The notes: generated by a model not told the origin, from the letters alone. A stretch of 64,000 nt of DNA from Planktothrix tepida PCC 9214 (GCF_900009145.1 NZ_LN889801.1:62001-126000), one strand, 5' to 3'. Shown: positions 1-9,189, numbered from the stretch's first letter. Made by a program: numbers and translations.

Positions 1-812
1 GTGCATTCCCGTACCTGAGCCACCGAACCGGGTGCAGAGGTCAGACTAGCGAAATAAATGGTTTGAATACTATCAATAACGGCTAACTGCGGTTTTAAAG
101 ATTCTAATTCTCTTAAAATAACTTCTAAATCCGTTTCAGGAAGCAAATATAAGTTGTCTTCGTGATGTTGGGGTGTCACAGATTCAGACTTCGGGGGTGG
201 ATTTTTTTGCCCATTTTCTGGGGAATTTGACTTTTTCTGTCGCCGACCTTTAAGCTGTTCACTAAAGGGATCAACTGTTGTAGCAGAAGGTTGGGAATTG
301 CCGTTTTCTGGTTCAGGTGAGGGGTCTGTTTCCTCATCCACACCCACCCCTAAACGTTGCGATCGCAATTTTACTTGCTGTCCCGACTCTTCGGCTGAGA
401 CATAGAGTACCCGACTGCTGTGGGATAAACGATTTGCCACTTGTAACAACAGCGTAGACTTGCCAATTCCGGGTTCACCTCCGATTAAGACTAAAGAACC
501 TGGAACAATACCCCCTCCCAAAACCCGATCTAATTCTCCATAACCTGATGGCATTCGGGATTGGGATTGATCGGAAATTTGGGATAATCGGAAGGAAGAC
601 CGAGGTTGTCCGGGTTTAGTCACTTCCGGTGAACCCTCTGGGTGTTCTGGGCTCAGGTTACTCCAACTAAAGCGTTGCAAAGAGGTCGGAGGGGGTTGTT
701 CAACTTGTTCTTCCAAAGAATTCCACGCATGACAAGCAGAGCACCGACCAAAATATTGAGGAAATTCGGCTCCACATTCGTGACAAACATAAAGGGTGCG
801 AGATTTCGGCAT
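1..812 (-). CDS. radA: DNA repair protein RadA/Sms (partial, C-terminus beyond window)
   Basis: RecA-like ATPase that drives branch migration during recombinational repair, acting in the cytoplasm on DNA. Read on the minus strand from ATG at 812, it shows the N-terminal zinc finger (C10xxC13, C24xxC27) and the Walker A motif GGEPGIGKST at about residues 111-120. The segment LAVIDSIQT follows near residue 244. About 270 residues are present, and the KNRFG region and Lon-like domain lie past base 1. Between LGVGV (about 157) and LYLLPETDLE (about 221) there is a 60-residue hydrophilic, Pro/Ser/Lys-rich insert that bacterial RadA generally lacks. The family call is firm. The role of the insert is unknown. 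Confidence 0.93.
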   Translation of the reverse strand, partial: MPKSRTLYVCHECGAEFPQYFGRCSACHAWNSLEEQVEQPPPTSLQRFSWSNLSPEHPEGSPEVTKPGQPRSSFRLSQISDQSQSRMPSGYGELDRVLGGGIVPGSLVLIGGEPGIGKSTLLLQVANRLSHSSRVLYVSAEESGQQVKLRSQRLGVGVDEETDPSPEPENGNSQPSATTVDPFSEQLKGRRQKKSNSPENGQKNPPPKSESVTPQHHEDNLYLLPETDLEVILRELESLKPQLAVIDSIQTIYFASLTSAPGSVAQVREC

Positions 813-1236
813 GGTTGAGAATCATCAAGTGAAATGCAAGAAAACCTGTATTTACCCCTAAAACACAACAACCCCAAATTAAAGCAACTTTAAAAAACTT
901 TAAAGCTGATTCATCTTGACAAGAAAGATGATTAAACTTTTGTTACAGCTAGTGATCGATGTCCAAGGAATACGGGGGTATAATTCGGTATCTCAATGGG
1001 GGTTCCCTTAATGATAAGGTAAAAAAATCAATACATTTCTCAAACTAAACTTAACATAAGTTGAGATTCGCCTAGTACAGTCGCGCCAGCCACGAGTTCA
1101 TACCGTAGGCTAAGGCCTTGCCCCAAGGCAATGGGTGTGGTTGTCTGCTAGAAATTCCTTAGATTCAGGGTTGCGAGTCTTACTGTTGTTCTATCTAAAC
1201 TGTAACTTAATGCAACTAAGGGAGCGTTGAAATCCA
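813..1236. other. intergenic/leader region radA-rpaB
   Basis: About 420 nt separate the divergent radA and rpaB starts. I see a small perfect hairpin (GCCTTG-CCC-CAAGGC, 1115-1129) and an AT-rich stretch around 840-1060 that should contain both promoters. A purine-rich AAGGGAG (1218-1224) precedes the rpaB TTG. No coding potential was recognised. Confidence 0.4.
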
Positions 1237-1968
1237 TTGGAAAATCATAAAGAAAAAATTTTGGTTGTTGATGATGAGGCCAGTATCCGTCGGATTTTGG
1301 AAACTCGCCTTTCCATGATTGGTTACGATGTCGTTACCGCCGCCGATGGAGAAGAAGCCTTAGAAACGTTCCGCAAAACTGACCCGGATTTAGTGGTCTT
1401 GGATGTGATGATGCCCAAATTAGATGGGTATGGAGTCTGCCAAGAGTTACGCAAGGAATCCGATATCCCGATTATTATGCTAACGGCCTTGGGAGATGTC
1501 GCAGATCGGATTACCGGGCTAGAGTTGGGGGCGGATGATTATGTGGTTAAACCGTTTTCCCCCAAGGAACTCGAAGCGCGAATTCGTTCAGTATTACGTC
1601 GCATTGACAAAAATGGCGCATCGGGAATTCCCAGTTCGGGTGTCATTCATGTTAGCAATATTAGAATTGATACCAACAAGCGACAGGTTTACAAGGGAGA
1701 TGAACGCATCCGCTTAACGGGAATGGAATTTAGTTTATTAGAACTTTTAGTGAGTCGTTCTGGTGAACCCTTCTCTCGGTCTGAAATTTTACAAGAAGTC
1801 TGGGGATATACCCCAGAACGTCACGTTGATACCCGTGTCGTGGATGTTCATATTTCTCGTCTCCGGGCTAAGTTGGAAGATGATCCCAGTAATCCTGAAT
1901 TAATCTTAACGGCCAGGGGAACCGGTTATTTGTTCCAACGCATTATTGAACCGGGGGAAGTCGGTTAG
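1237..1968 (+). CDS. rpaB: OmpR-family response regulator RpaB (Ycf27)
   Basis: Master transcription factor of cyanobacteria. It binds HLR1 elements at high-light and photosystem genes and is the partner of the histidine kinase NblS/Hik33. The sequence has an N-terminal receiver domain (ILVVDDE, phospho-Asp in VVLDVMMP, the conserved Lys in VVKPFSP). A C-terminal OmpR winged helix follows, with the RVVDVHISRLRAKLE recognition region. At 243 residues it is a standard length and close to Ycf27 throughout. The start is TTG at 1237: an in-frame TGA sits at 1228-1230, the next ATG would delete the first receiver strand, and AAGGGAG lies 12 nt upstream. Confidence 0.95.
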   Translation: MENHKEKILVVDDEASIRRILETRLSMIGYDVVTAADGEEALETFRKTDPDLVVLDVMMPKLDGYGVCQELRKESDIPIIMLTALGDVADRITGLELGADDYVVKPFSPKELEARIRSVLRRIDKNGASGIPSSGVIHVSNIRIDTNKRQVYKGDERIRLTGMEFSLLELLVSRSGEPFSRSEILQEVWGYTPERHVDTRVVDVHISRLRAKLEDDPSNPELILTARGTGYLFQRIIEPGEVG

Positions 1969-2092
1969 AGTCGGGGAAGCAGGGGGAGTTGGGGAAGCAG
2001 GGAGAAATGGTTGATAGTTCGCACTCCGCACTCCGCACTCGGTACTGTAACCATCAAACCCTTCTTCCTCACCCCTGCCAAAATCAACAATA

Positions 2093-2785
2093 ATGTTTCA
2101 GCTTAATTCAGATGCAGTTATGGCGACATCAGATCGGAATCGGGTTTTACGATTATTACCGATATTTGCAGGCAGTTTAGGGGGGGTGCTACTCCTGATC
2201 AATCGGGTTCTAACCCCGGAATTATTGGACTCTCAAGCGCGTTCTGATGCCTTGGGGGTTATTTTAAGTGCCGTATTGATTTTAACGGGGTTATTGTGGC
2301 AACAAATTCAACCTCGATCTCCTGATGCGGTTGAATTAATCGGAGAACAGGGGTTTGAATTGAAACAAGATTTACCCGAATTTGTTAAAACGGAATTAGC
2401 TTGGGCTTCTCATCTATTATTAACAAATACTGTCACCCGTTCTGTTGTGGTTTATTATCAAGGTGAAGTCTTATTACGGCGAGGAGTATTAGGGAACAAT
2501 CCTACCGTTAATCCAGGGCCGATTTTACAACGGGTTTTAGAGAAACAAAAACCTGTCTATTTAGTCAATTTAGCGTTATATCCGGGGCGAATTGAATTTG
2601 ATTATTTACCCGAAAATACCCAGGGGGTCATTTGTCAACCCCTAGGGAATCAGGGAGTTTTAATTTTAGGAGCTAATGCACCTCGGAGTTATACCAAACA
2701 AGATGAAAATTGGGTGGAAGGAATTGGGGATAAGTTAGCGAATACCTTGTCCAATTTACTGAATGAAACGTCAACTTTGATCTAG
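2093..2785 (+). CDS. cofactor assembly of complex C subunit B-like protein (CCB2/CCB4 family)
   Basis: Related to the CCB2/CCB4 family that attaches the c' heme to cytochrome b6 of the b6f complex in thylakoids. There are two N-terminal hydrophobic segments (LLPIFAGSLGGVLLLI and ALGVILSAVLILTGLLW), then a soluble domain of about 170 residues rich in beta strands (RSVVVYYQGEVLLRRGVLG, GVLILGANAPRSYT). The length of 230 residues suits the family. Translation may start at ATG 2093 or at ATG 2120 (MATSDRN), and the sequence does not decide between them. It lies 124 nt after rpaB in the same direction. The assignment rests on overall resemblance, not on a catalytic motif. Confidence 0.7.
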   Translation: MFQLNSDAVMATSDRNRVLRLLPIFAGSLGGVLLLINRVLTPELLDSQARSDALGVILSAVLILTGLLWQQIQPRSPDAVELIGEQGFELKQDLPEFVKTELAWASHLLLTNTVTRSVVVYYQGEVLLRRGVLGNNPTVNPGPILQRVLEKQKPVYLVNLALYPGRIEFDYLPENTQGVICQPLGNQGVLILGANAPRSYTKQDENWVEGIGDKLANTLSNLLNETSTLI

Positions 2786-2800
2786 GAATTTTAAAATGGC

Positions 2801-2833
2801 ATACCCCGATACAATGACTGTCCGGGTATTTTA
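2801..2833 (+). terminator. candidate intrinsic terminator
   Basis: ATACCC (2801-2806) pairs with GGGTAT (2824-2829), followed by TTTTAT. It lies 15 nt past the stop of the CCB-like gene. The stem is short, so this is tentative. Confidence 0.4.
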
Positions 2834-3182
2834 TATAATATGATGAACAAATGGGTAGTGGCTCAGTTCAAACCTCATCCAGACATTTAAAGGAATTCTA
2901 ATTTTCCAACTTGAATATGGACTTAGTTCTGGCTCAATTTAGAGAGTTTGGAAGACAACTGAGGCTGAAGTCAGTGGGCAAAATCCAAGAAAGTTGAGAA
3001 AATCTTAATTTTTTCCGATTAACAGATAACATTTTTTCCAGAGGGGAAGTTTACCCGTAAAATATTAGGTAGAGCAGGGAATCGGGAATACAAGGATTTC
3101 AAAGATGATGAAGTAGGATAGCACAATTGAATTCTCTGTTGATTTGCAAAACCGTTAAAATGTTGACTTTGGAGTCTAGGTC
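2834..3182. other. intergenic region without recognised feature
   Basis: AT-rich stretch of about 350 nt between the terminator candidate and the next gene. No ORF, RNA motif or repeat was recognised. It probably holds the promoter of the small gene pair starting at 3183. Confidence 0.4.
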
Positions 3183-3596
3183 ATGGAGATAATATTTGAG
3201 TCTACTGAAGAATTTGAAGAGGATTTAAAAACCTATAGTGAAGCAGAACAAACGCTGATTTTGCAACAGCTTCATGAATATTCTTCCTGTTTATTACAAG
3301 TTAAAGGGTATCGAGAAAGACGACTTCATCAATTTTATCAATTTGATTTACTAGGGGATTATGCCTCCTCTCTCTATTCTTTTATTGTTAATTATTACCT
3401 GCGAGTGATTTTAACAATTGATGATGATCCTTTATTCAATCGCACGATTATTACGTTATTTAGAGTGGTAGATAGTCAAGTTGTAGCGAAGGTCTATCAA
3501 CAAGTTGGAGAATCTATTTATCAATCTTTCTTACAATCTACGGAATTTATTGAGGTTCAATCAAACAATGGTACAGTTGTCGCCGTCACTGGTTGA
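3183..3596 (+). CDS. small RelE/ParE-like fold protein, function unknown
   Basis: A 137-residue soluble protein. The order of charged helices (STEEFEEDLKTYSEAEQTLILQQLHEY), an F-Y-Q-F-D-L strand and later strands (YLRVILTIDDDP, IITLFRVVD) resembles the alpha/beta plan of RelE/ParE ribonuclease toxins. I see no clear catalytic triad. Its 3' end overlaps the next gene by 29 nt in another frame, which suggests co-translation. No antitoxin-like DNA-binding gene is adjacent. It could be a toxin, an orphan RelE-fold protein or a cyanobacterial protein of unknown role. Confidence 0.6.
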   Translation: MEIIFESTEEFEEDLKTYSEAEQTLILQQLHEYSSCLLQVKGYRERRLHQFYQFDLLGDYASSLYSFIVNYYLRVILTIDDDPLFNRTIITLFRVVDSQVVAKVYQQVGESIYQSFLQSTEFIEVQSNNGTVVAVTG

Positions 3597-3903
3597 TGAA
3601 CGGGGAATTATTCGTAAAGCGTTAACCCTGCTTCCCCCCCAACTTCGAGGTCGATTTTTAGAAGTTTTAGCAGAATTACAGGATGAATCTTGTTATCGCT
3701 ATCAACGATTTATCAAAACCAAACTAAAACGCATTAAAGGCACACAGATTCCTCTGTATTGCGCCCGAATTGATGAAGCTGAACGCTGGAAACTTTATCT
3801 TTACTATCAAGACGGTAAATTATATTTACAGGATATTATTTATCCCCTTCCTAAAGCCAATAAAGATAGTTTAGATATTATTGCTGAATTAAATGATTTT
3901 TAG
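3568..3903 (+). CDS. second small RelE-like protein, overlapping the first
   Basis: A 111-residue basic protein starting at ATG 3568 (MVQLSPSL), inside the end of the upstream gene in another frame. The body (RFLEVLAELQDESCYRYQRF, LKRIKGTQIPLYCARI, WKLYLYYQDGKLYLQDIIYP) matches the helix-helix-strand order of RelE/HigB-type proteins, including the IP-x-YxAR-like strand. The overlap and shared fold suggest a duplicated, co-translated pair. An upstream in-frame start at 3505 would only lengthen the overlap. Function is not assigned. Confidence 0.6.
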   Translation: MVQLSPSLVDERGIIRKALTLLPPQLRGRFLEVLAELQDESCYRYQRFIKTKLKRIKGTQIPLYCARIDEAERWKLYLYYQDGKLYLQDIIYPLPKANKDSLDIIAELNDF

Positions 3904-3914
3904 AATTTATAGGA

Positions 3915-3961
3915 GGGAACAGGAAAACTGTTTTTCTTTCTGTTCCCTGTTCCCTGTTCCC
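3915..3961. repeat. TGTTCCC heptamer repeat with hairpin between convergent genes
   Basis: GGGAACAG (3915-3922) pairs with CTGTTCCC (3940-3947), and three tandem TGTTCCC units run 3941-3961. It sits between the 3' ends of convergent genes and may act as a shared terminator. The unit is the same as in the array at 38243-38277. Short tandemly repeated heptamers of this kind are typical of filamentous cyanobacteria. Confidence 0.65.
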
Positions 3962-3966
3962 TGTTT

Positions 3967-5076
3967 TTAAGACGGATAAACCTGTCGATAATAAGCTTGA
4001 TATTCTTCAGATAATAAGGGTTCCCACCAATGGCGATGGGTTAAATACCAGCCGACAGTTTGACGTAAACCTTCTTCAACGGTAACTAATGGAGCCCAGC
4101 CTAATTCCGTTTTAATTTTAGTGGCATCAATCGCATATCGTCGATCATGTCCGGGTCTATCTTTAACAAAAGTAATTAATTGATTAGACGGTTTTATCGG
4201 TAAATGTACGGCTAATTCATCCATAATCCGACATAATATTTTAACTAAATCAATATTCTTAACTTCATTATTTCCCCCAATATTATAAGTTTCTCCCGGT
4301 CTGCCATGATGAATGACTGTATCTAAAGCCCGACAATGATCTAAAACATACAACCAATCTCGCACATTTTGACCATCGCCATAAACCGGAAGCGGTTTCC
4401 CTAATAAAGCGTTAATACACATTAACGGAATCAGTTTTTCAGGATAATGGTAGGGGCCGTAATTATTAGAACAATTGGTAATAACAGTAGGCATTCCGTA
4501 GGTATGATAATAAGCCCTGGCTAAATGATCACTTCCAGCTTTTGAAGCAGAATAGGGACTATTAGGAGCATAAGGAGTCTTTTCTGTAAACGCATGATCA
4601 TGAGGGCCAAGACTACCATAAACTTCATCGGTTGAAACGTGCAGAAACCGATAATGGTCTGGTTGACCTTGGGCTAACCAATATTGACGAAAGGCTTCTA
4701 AAAGGGTAAACGTCCCAACGACATTGGTTTGCACAAACGCATCAGGGCCAAGAATTGACCGATCAACATGGGATTCTGCGGCAAAATGGGCAATAGTATT
4801 GATCTGTTCTTCTTGTAACAGACGATCAATTAAGGCGCGATCGCAAATATTCCCTTCAACAAACCGAAAATTCGGGTTATTTTCCAAACTCGCTAAATTC
4901 TTGCGATTTCCGGCATAGGTCAACGCATCCAAAACCACAACCCGGTCATTGGGATACGCACTAAACCAATGATGGACAAAGTTTGAACCGATAAAACCCG
5001 CCCCCCCTGTAATCATGATGCGATGGGGTGAACGAATACCTATATTATCGTAGCTATACTGAACAGCCAATGTCAT
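3967..5076 (-). CDS. rfbB: dTDP-glucose 4,6-dehydratase
   Basis: Converts dTDP-D-glucose to dTDP-4-keto-6-deoxyglucose, the second step of dTDP-rhamnose synthesis for surface polysaccharides, in the cytoplasm. It is an extended short-chain dehydrogenase. It has the NAD-binding motif TGGAGFIGS (about residues 23-31), the STDEVYG segment with the catalytic Asp-Glu pair, and the YSASK (YxxxK) catalytic motif. Typical RmlB blocks NCSNNYGPYHYPEKLIP and DRPGHDRRYAID also occur. The 369 residues include an N-terminal extension of about 20 residues before the Rossmann strand. No other rhamnose genes are adjacent. Confidence 0.95.
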   Translation of the reverse strand: MTLAVQYSYDNIGIRSPHRIMITGGAGFIGSNFVHHWFSAYPNDRVVVLDALTYAGNRKNLASLENNPNFRFVEGNICDRALIDRLLQEEQINTIAHFAAESHVDRSILGPDAFVQTNVVGTFTLLEAFRQYWLAQGQPDHYRFLHVSTDEVYGSLGPHDHAFTEKTPYAPNSPYSASKAGSDHLARAYYHTYGMPTVITNCSNNYGPYHYPEKLIPLMCINALLGKPLPVYGDGQNVRDWLYVLDHCRALDTVIHHGRPGETYNIGGNNEVKNIDLVKILCRIMDELAVHLPIKPSNQLITFVKDRPGHDRRYAIDATKIKTELGWAPLVTVEEGLRQTVGWYLTHRHWWEPLLSEEYQAYYRQVYPS

Positions 5077-5221
5077 ATCCTCCCAAGATCTGCTGGATAA
5101 AAATCATGCTGAAGATTCCGTTTAAAGCCCTGATCCGATAAACTGTTGATCATTGTACTCGTTGAGATGGCTCTCTAAGGGAAATTGCGCCAGAAATTAA
5201 ATTGGATGTGAGGACATTGGA

Positions 5222-6916
5222 GTGAGTGACCACAAGACTATCGCCCTGGCTAAAGCAGGGGATGCAACAGCAATTGCTATTTTAATCAATCAGGCGCTAC
5301 AACCCAAAGGGGTAACGGCAAAAGCTACTCGTCAAGACCACCATCTCAGCGTGGTTTTGGAGTCTAGCCAAGTTCCCGATGCTCAAGCCTGTGTGCGGGT
5401 GGTTCATAACGGTTTGATGCGGTTAGATGCCGCCTGTATTGGGTCTGTGACGATTTCCGCATTCCGTCGAGGTCAGAAAAAAGTTGCTTGGACACAAACT
5501 CTGGTTCTGAGAGAGTTCGTCTCTAACCCTCAACCTTCCCCGGTCAGACCCCCAACTCCTCCGAAACCTCAACCTCAAAAAACGCCTCAACTCAAGGTAT
5601 CCCTTCCTAAACTTTCAAGCCCTAAACTGCACATTTCGGTTCCTAAAGTTGTTTTCCCTAAACCTCAAATTTCAGTTTCTAAACCTTGGTTGATTGCGGG
5701 TTCTGTTAGTTTAATGGTTTTGCCATTATCAGGATTTCTCGTTAACCAAAATCATCAACAAATTACGGCTATTTTAACGGGAATTTCTCAACATATCTCT
5801 ACCGATTTACCTAAAATCCCCTCTCTATCTTTAGCAGTAGAACCCGTTTCTACACCCTCACCCTTGCCAGTTCACAAAACTGCAACAATTAAAACTCTTA
5901 ATCAAGTCTCGCAGTTAACCTTAACAACGCTGCAAAATCCGATTAATCCTGATTTACAACTGACCATTCGGGCTGTCGGAGATATTATCCCTGGAACGAA
6001 TTATCCTTATAATAAATTATCTTCTAATAAAAAAGCTTTATTTGCAGATGTGAAACCGGAATTAAAAGGAGATATTGTTTTTGGTAATTTTGAAAGTACA
6101 TTAACGAAATATCCTAATAGCGCGAAATCGATAGGTCGTGGGTTAGTTTTTGCTTTTCGCACTCCTCCTGAATATACGACTTTATTGAAGGATGCCGGAT
6201 TTAATATTTTGAATGTTGCGAATAATCACTCGTTTGATTTTTTTGAAGCGGGTTTTAAAGATACCGTTCAGAATATTCAAAAAGCCAATATCAAGGCGGT
6301 GGGAGAAAAGGGAAAAATTGTTTATCATGAAGTCAAAGGGGTAAAAGTTGCCTTTATTGGATTTAGTAATTATGACGCTCATAATAATTTAAGTAATATT
6401 GAAGCGGGCAAAAAGTTAGTTAAACAAGCTCAGAAAAATGCTGATTTTGTCGTGATTTCTTTTCATGGTGGAGCGGAAGGAACAGGTGCGTTAAATGTTA
6501 AGAATAAAACGGAATATTTCTACGGAGAAAATCGCGGAAATTTAGTTTCATTTACTCATAATATGATAGATGCAGGGGCTGATTTAATCTTAGGACACGG
6601 CCCCCACGTTCCCAGAGCATTAGAATTGTATAAAGATAAATTAATTGCTTATTCTTTAGGAAATTTTATGGGATATCGAACCTTATCAACGGATGCAGAG
6701 TTAGGATATTCGTTAATTTTAGAAGCAAAAGTTAATCCTCAAGGAGATTTTATAAGCGGGAAAATTATCCCCGTTCAATTAGATTCTCAAGGAGTTCCTA
6801 ATTTAGATAACCATTCTAAAAGTATTAAGTTAATTCGCAATCTCATTCAACAAGATTTCCCCAAAACCCCTTTAAAAATTGATGATGAAGGCAAGATTTC
6901 AATCAAAAAACCTTAA
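5222..6916 (+). CDS. CapA-family metallophosphoesterase-like protein with N-terminal cyanobacterial domain and TM anchor
   Basis: A 564-residue protein in three parts. Residues 1-100 form a soluble alpha/beta domain (ATAIAILINQALQPKGVTAKA). Residues 100-155 form a Pro/Lys/Ser linker with repeated PKL/PKP phrases. A transmembrane helix (about 156-175) and spacer follow, then a CapA domain from about residue 247: AVGDIIPG, FGNFESTL, NVANNHSFD, VVISFHGG and LGHGPHVPRA carry the Asp/Asn/His metal-ligand pattern of the calcineurin-like CapA/PGA_cap family. The C-terminal domain is probably outside the cytoplasmic membrane. The start is GTG at 5222. CapA belongs to poly-gamma-glutamate synthesis in Bacillus, but no capB or capC is nearby, so the substrate is unknown. 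Confidence 0.8.
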   Translation: MSDHKTIALAKAGDATAIAILINQALQPKGVTAKATRQDHHLSVVLESSQVPDAQACVRVVHNGLMRLDAACIGSVTISAFRRGQKKVAWTQTLVLREFVSNPQPSPVRPPTPPKPQPQKTPQLKVSLPKLSSPKLHISVPKVVFPKPQISVSKPWLIAGSVSLMVLPLSGFLVNQNHQQITAILTGISQHISTDLPKIPSLSLAVEPVSTPSPLPVHKTATIKTLNQVSQLTLTTLQNPINPDLQLTIRAVGDIIPGTNYPYNKLSSNKKALFADVKPELKGDIVFGNFESTLTKYPNSAKSIGRGLVFAFRTPPEYTTLLKDAGFNILNVANNHSFDFFEAGFKDTVQNIQKANIKAVGEKGKIVYHEVKGVKVAFIGFSNYDAHNNLSNIEAGKKLVKQAQKNADFVVISFHGGAEGTGALNVKNKTEYFYGENRGNLVSFTHNMIDAGADLILGHGPHVPRALELYKDKLIAYSLGNFMGYRTLSTDAELGYSLILEAKVNPQGDFISGKIIPVQLDSQGVPNLDNHSKSIKLIRNLIQQDFPKTPLKIDDEGKISIKKP

Positions 6917-7038
6917 ACCTTCGTCTTTTGACTTAGGATTATGCTAAATTAGTTCTTAAAATCTGTTTCTGTGCTGATGAAGTCAGCTTCAGTGCAATGA
7001 CTAGGATAAGTCTTGAAAGTTCAATTGAGAGAGTAAAC

Positions 7039-8505
7039 ATGAACAAAATTTTGAGCTTATTCAGCTTAAGTCTAGTCCTAGCAAGTTTGAATTGGGGATG
7101 TGGGGAAGCATCCTCTTATCAACAAGAAAGCTTAAGCAATTCTAATCCAAATGTTAAAGTGATTCCCTTAGATTTTTCCATGAAACCTAAAGATCAAGGG
7201 GGACTGATTGCGGTTGATGTTAATAACAATAATCAAAAAGACTTTATTATTACCCAGTCTCGTTCAAATCTTCTGGGTCAGCAACAAGGTTTAATTCGGG
7301 TTTACGATCATTCCGGTCAAAAACTCTGGGAGAAATCTGCTAAGGTGCAACTCACCACACAAGCAGAAAGCGAAGGTTTACCGGGGTTACACGCACCTGG
7401 AGTTCAAGCTGCTGATGTGAACGGAGATGGCAAAATAGAAGTCTTGTTTCTGACGTCAGATAAGCGGTTACATATTGTTGAGGGTGCAACGGGACAAACA
7501 ATTCGAGAAATTCAACTCACCTCTCCTGAAGGAACTGATCGGTGGGAACATTTAGTAATTGCGAATTTTCGCGGAAAAGGCGATCGCGATCTACTTCTAC
7601 AAGCCACTGAAAATGCTGATTATCGGATGGGTCGTTATATTGCGGCTTATTCTATTGAAGATTTACTCAAACAAGATAATCCTCAACCTTTGTGGACAAG
7701 AAATGATTTTGTCGCCAATGCACACAATGGCGCACGGGTTGGAGATCTCGATGGAGATGGCTTAGATGAAGTGTTAGGGGGGACGCTAATTTCTCCAAAA
7801 GGCGATATCTTGTTTAGTCTTCCTCTTAAAGGTCATCTAGATTCTGTTTTGATTGCGGATGTTCGACCTGATATTCCTGGGTTGGAAGTTGTGGGTTTAG
7901 AAGAAGGGGGGGAAAAAAGAGAAAAGGCCCTGGGTTCCAACCGTCTTAAACGTGATCGTGTTTTTCTCTACAATAAAAAAGGACTGATTTGGGAAACAGA
8001 TTATAAAAATTGGGAACCTCAAAATGCTGCGGTGGGAGACTTTGATCCCAGTCGTCCTGGATTGGAAATTTGGTGTCGGAGTCGTTTTAATACGGATCAA
8101 AAACCCTTTGTCTTTGATGCTAAAGGTCAACTCATTTCTAACTATGAATTCAGTAAGACTGCGCCTGAAGGTTGGACACAGAAAGGGGTTGAAGTGATTT
8201 TTCCGATTGATTGGACGGGGGAAGCTAAACAGTTAGCCGTCGCCAAGGAACGCCATGAACAGGGAGATGTGGCGATTTTCGATCCCCTTAACGGTGAATA
8301 TCAAATTCAATTTCCTGAACAAACCTATCGCCTCTATGTTGCAGATGTTTCTAAGGATTGGCGAGAAGAATTAATCGTCTTGAGTACCAAGGAACTCCGC
8401 ATTTATCATAACCCTGAACCGAACCCTAATCCGAAGCGTGCGTCCCTGTGGGAGCAAAATCGCTATCGTCGTAGCAAGATGACCTGGAATTATTACAGTC
8501 CCTAG
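7039..8505 (+). CDS. FG-GAP/VCBS-like repeat lipoprotein
   Basis: A putative exported beta-propeller lipoprotein. From ATG 7039 the signal peptide MNKILSLFSLSLVLASLNWG ends at a lipobox-like Cys (LNWGC), which predicts lipid anchoring. The body repeats Asp-rich turns typical of FG-GAP/VCBS calcium-binding blades: VDVNNNNQKDFII, ADVNGDGKIEVLFL, GDLDGDGLDEVLGG and VGDFDPSRPGLEIW. An upstream in-frame start at 6997 would put 14 polar residues before the signal peptide and is rejected. No enzymatic motif was seen. A carbohydrate- or protein-binding surface role is inference. Confidence 0.75.
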   Translation: MNKILSLFSLSLVLASLNWGCGEASSYQQESLSNSNPNVKVIPLDFSMKPKDQGGLIAVDVNNNNQKDFIITQSRSNLLGQQQGLIRVYDHSGQKLWEKSAKVQLTTQAESEGLPGLHAPGVQAADVNGDGKIEVLFLTSDKRLHIVEGATGQTIREIQLTSPEGTDRWEHLVIANFRGKGDRDLLLQATENADYRMGRYIAAYSIEDLLKQDNPQPLWTRNDFVANAHNGARVGDLDGDGLDEVLGGTLISPKGDILFSLPLKGHLDSVLIADVRPDIPGLEVVGLEEGGEKREKALGSNRLKRDRVFLYNKKGLIWETDYKNWEPQNAAVGDFDPSRPGLEIWCRSRFNTDQKPFVFDAKGQLISNYEFSKTAPEGWTQKGVEVIFPIDWTGEAKQLAVAKERHEQGDVAIFDPLNGEYQIQFPEQTYRLYVADVSKDWREELIVLSTKELRIYHNPEPNPNPKRASLWEQNRYRRSKMTWNYYSP

Positions 8506-8580
8506 ATATTCCCTGGTTTTAACAAAAGCGATATACTAATGTAACAAATTGTAAAAAATCCTTCCTTTTTGGCATTGATT

Positions 8581-9009
8581 ATGATCTCTGAACCCCTTGT
8601 CGTTTCCCCGATTTATATTGTTGTTGTAGCTTCAACGGTGTTAGCCGTCTTGTGGGGAATCATTTTTAAAGATATGTTGGAATATCAAGTGGCGGTGTGG
8701 AGAGAAAGCGCTCAACGCTCAACGTCTATTCCTTATAAAACCCCCAATTTAATTACTGCTTATTTGGGGATGACGTTATTTATCTCATTGTCTGTAAGTT
8801 CCAGTTTGGCGGTGTTTTTTCCCGTCTATTGGATTGCGGGATTGATGGGGTTAATCGTTGTGATTCCAACGGCTTTATTGATTTGGGTACAATTAGGTTC
8901 AATGTTGAATTTATTAGCCACAAAAGGTTATGAATCAATTGATATTGATACCCTATTTGTCGATAAATCTGCTGAAAAAGTACCGAATCCAACTGTTAGT
9001 AAAAGCTAA
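8581..9009 (+). CDS. small membrane protein of unknown function
   Basis: About 142 residues from ATG 8581 (MISEPLVV); a TTG at 8569 would add four residues. There are three hydrophobic segments (IYIVVVASTVLAVLWGIIF, LITAYLGMTLFISLSVSSSLAVFF, VYWIAGLMGLIVVIPTALLIWV). A hydrophilic loop (MLEYQVAVWRESAQRS) follows the first, and a short soluble tail ends the protein. I do not recognise the family. It lies between a lipoprotein gene and rplU with no clear operon link. Confidence 0.6.
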   Translation: MISEPLVVSPIYIVVVASTVLAVLWGIIFKDMLEYQVAVWRESAQRSTSIPYKTPNLITAYLGMTLFISLSVSSSLAVFFPVYWIAGLMGLIVVIPTALLIWVQLGSMLNLLATKGYESIDIDTLFVDKSAEKVPNPTVSKS

Positions 9010-9189
9010 AGTTAATTAATTTTTTGTCTTTGTTGTTGACACTGGGTTGAAGCCCTGAAAAGCTGACTACGGGTTTGGACTTGACAGAATGAATACTCAT
9101 CAACGATAATAAGAGATTGTGTCTAAACCTTGCTCGGAACAGGTGCAGACATGGCAAACGCTCGAAAAAGACACAAAGTTCATTAACCT

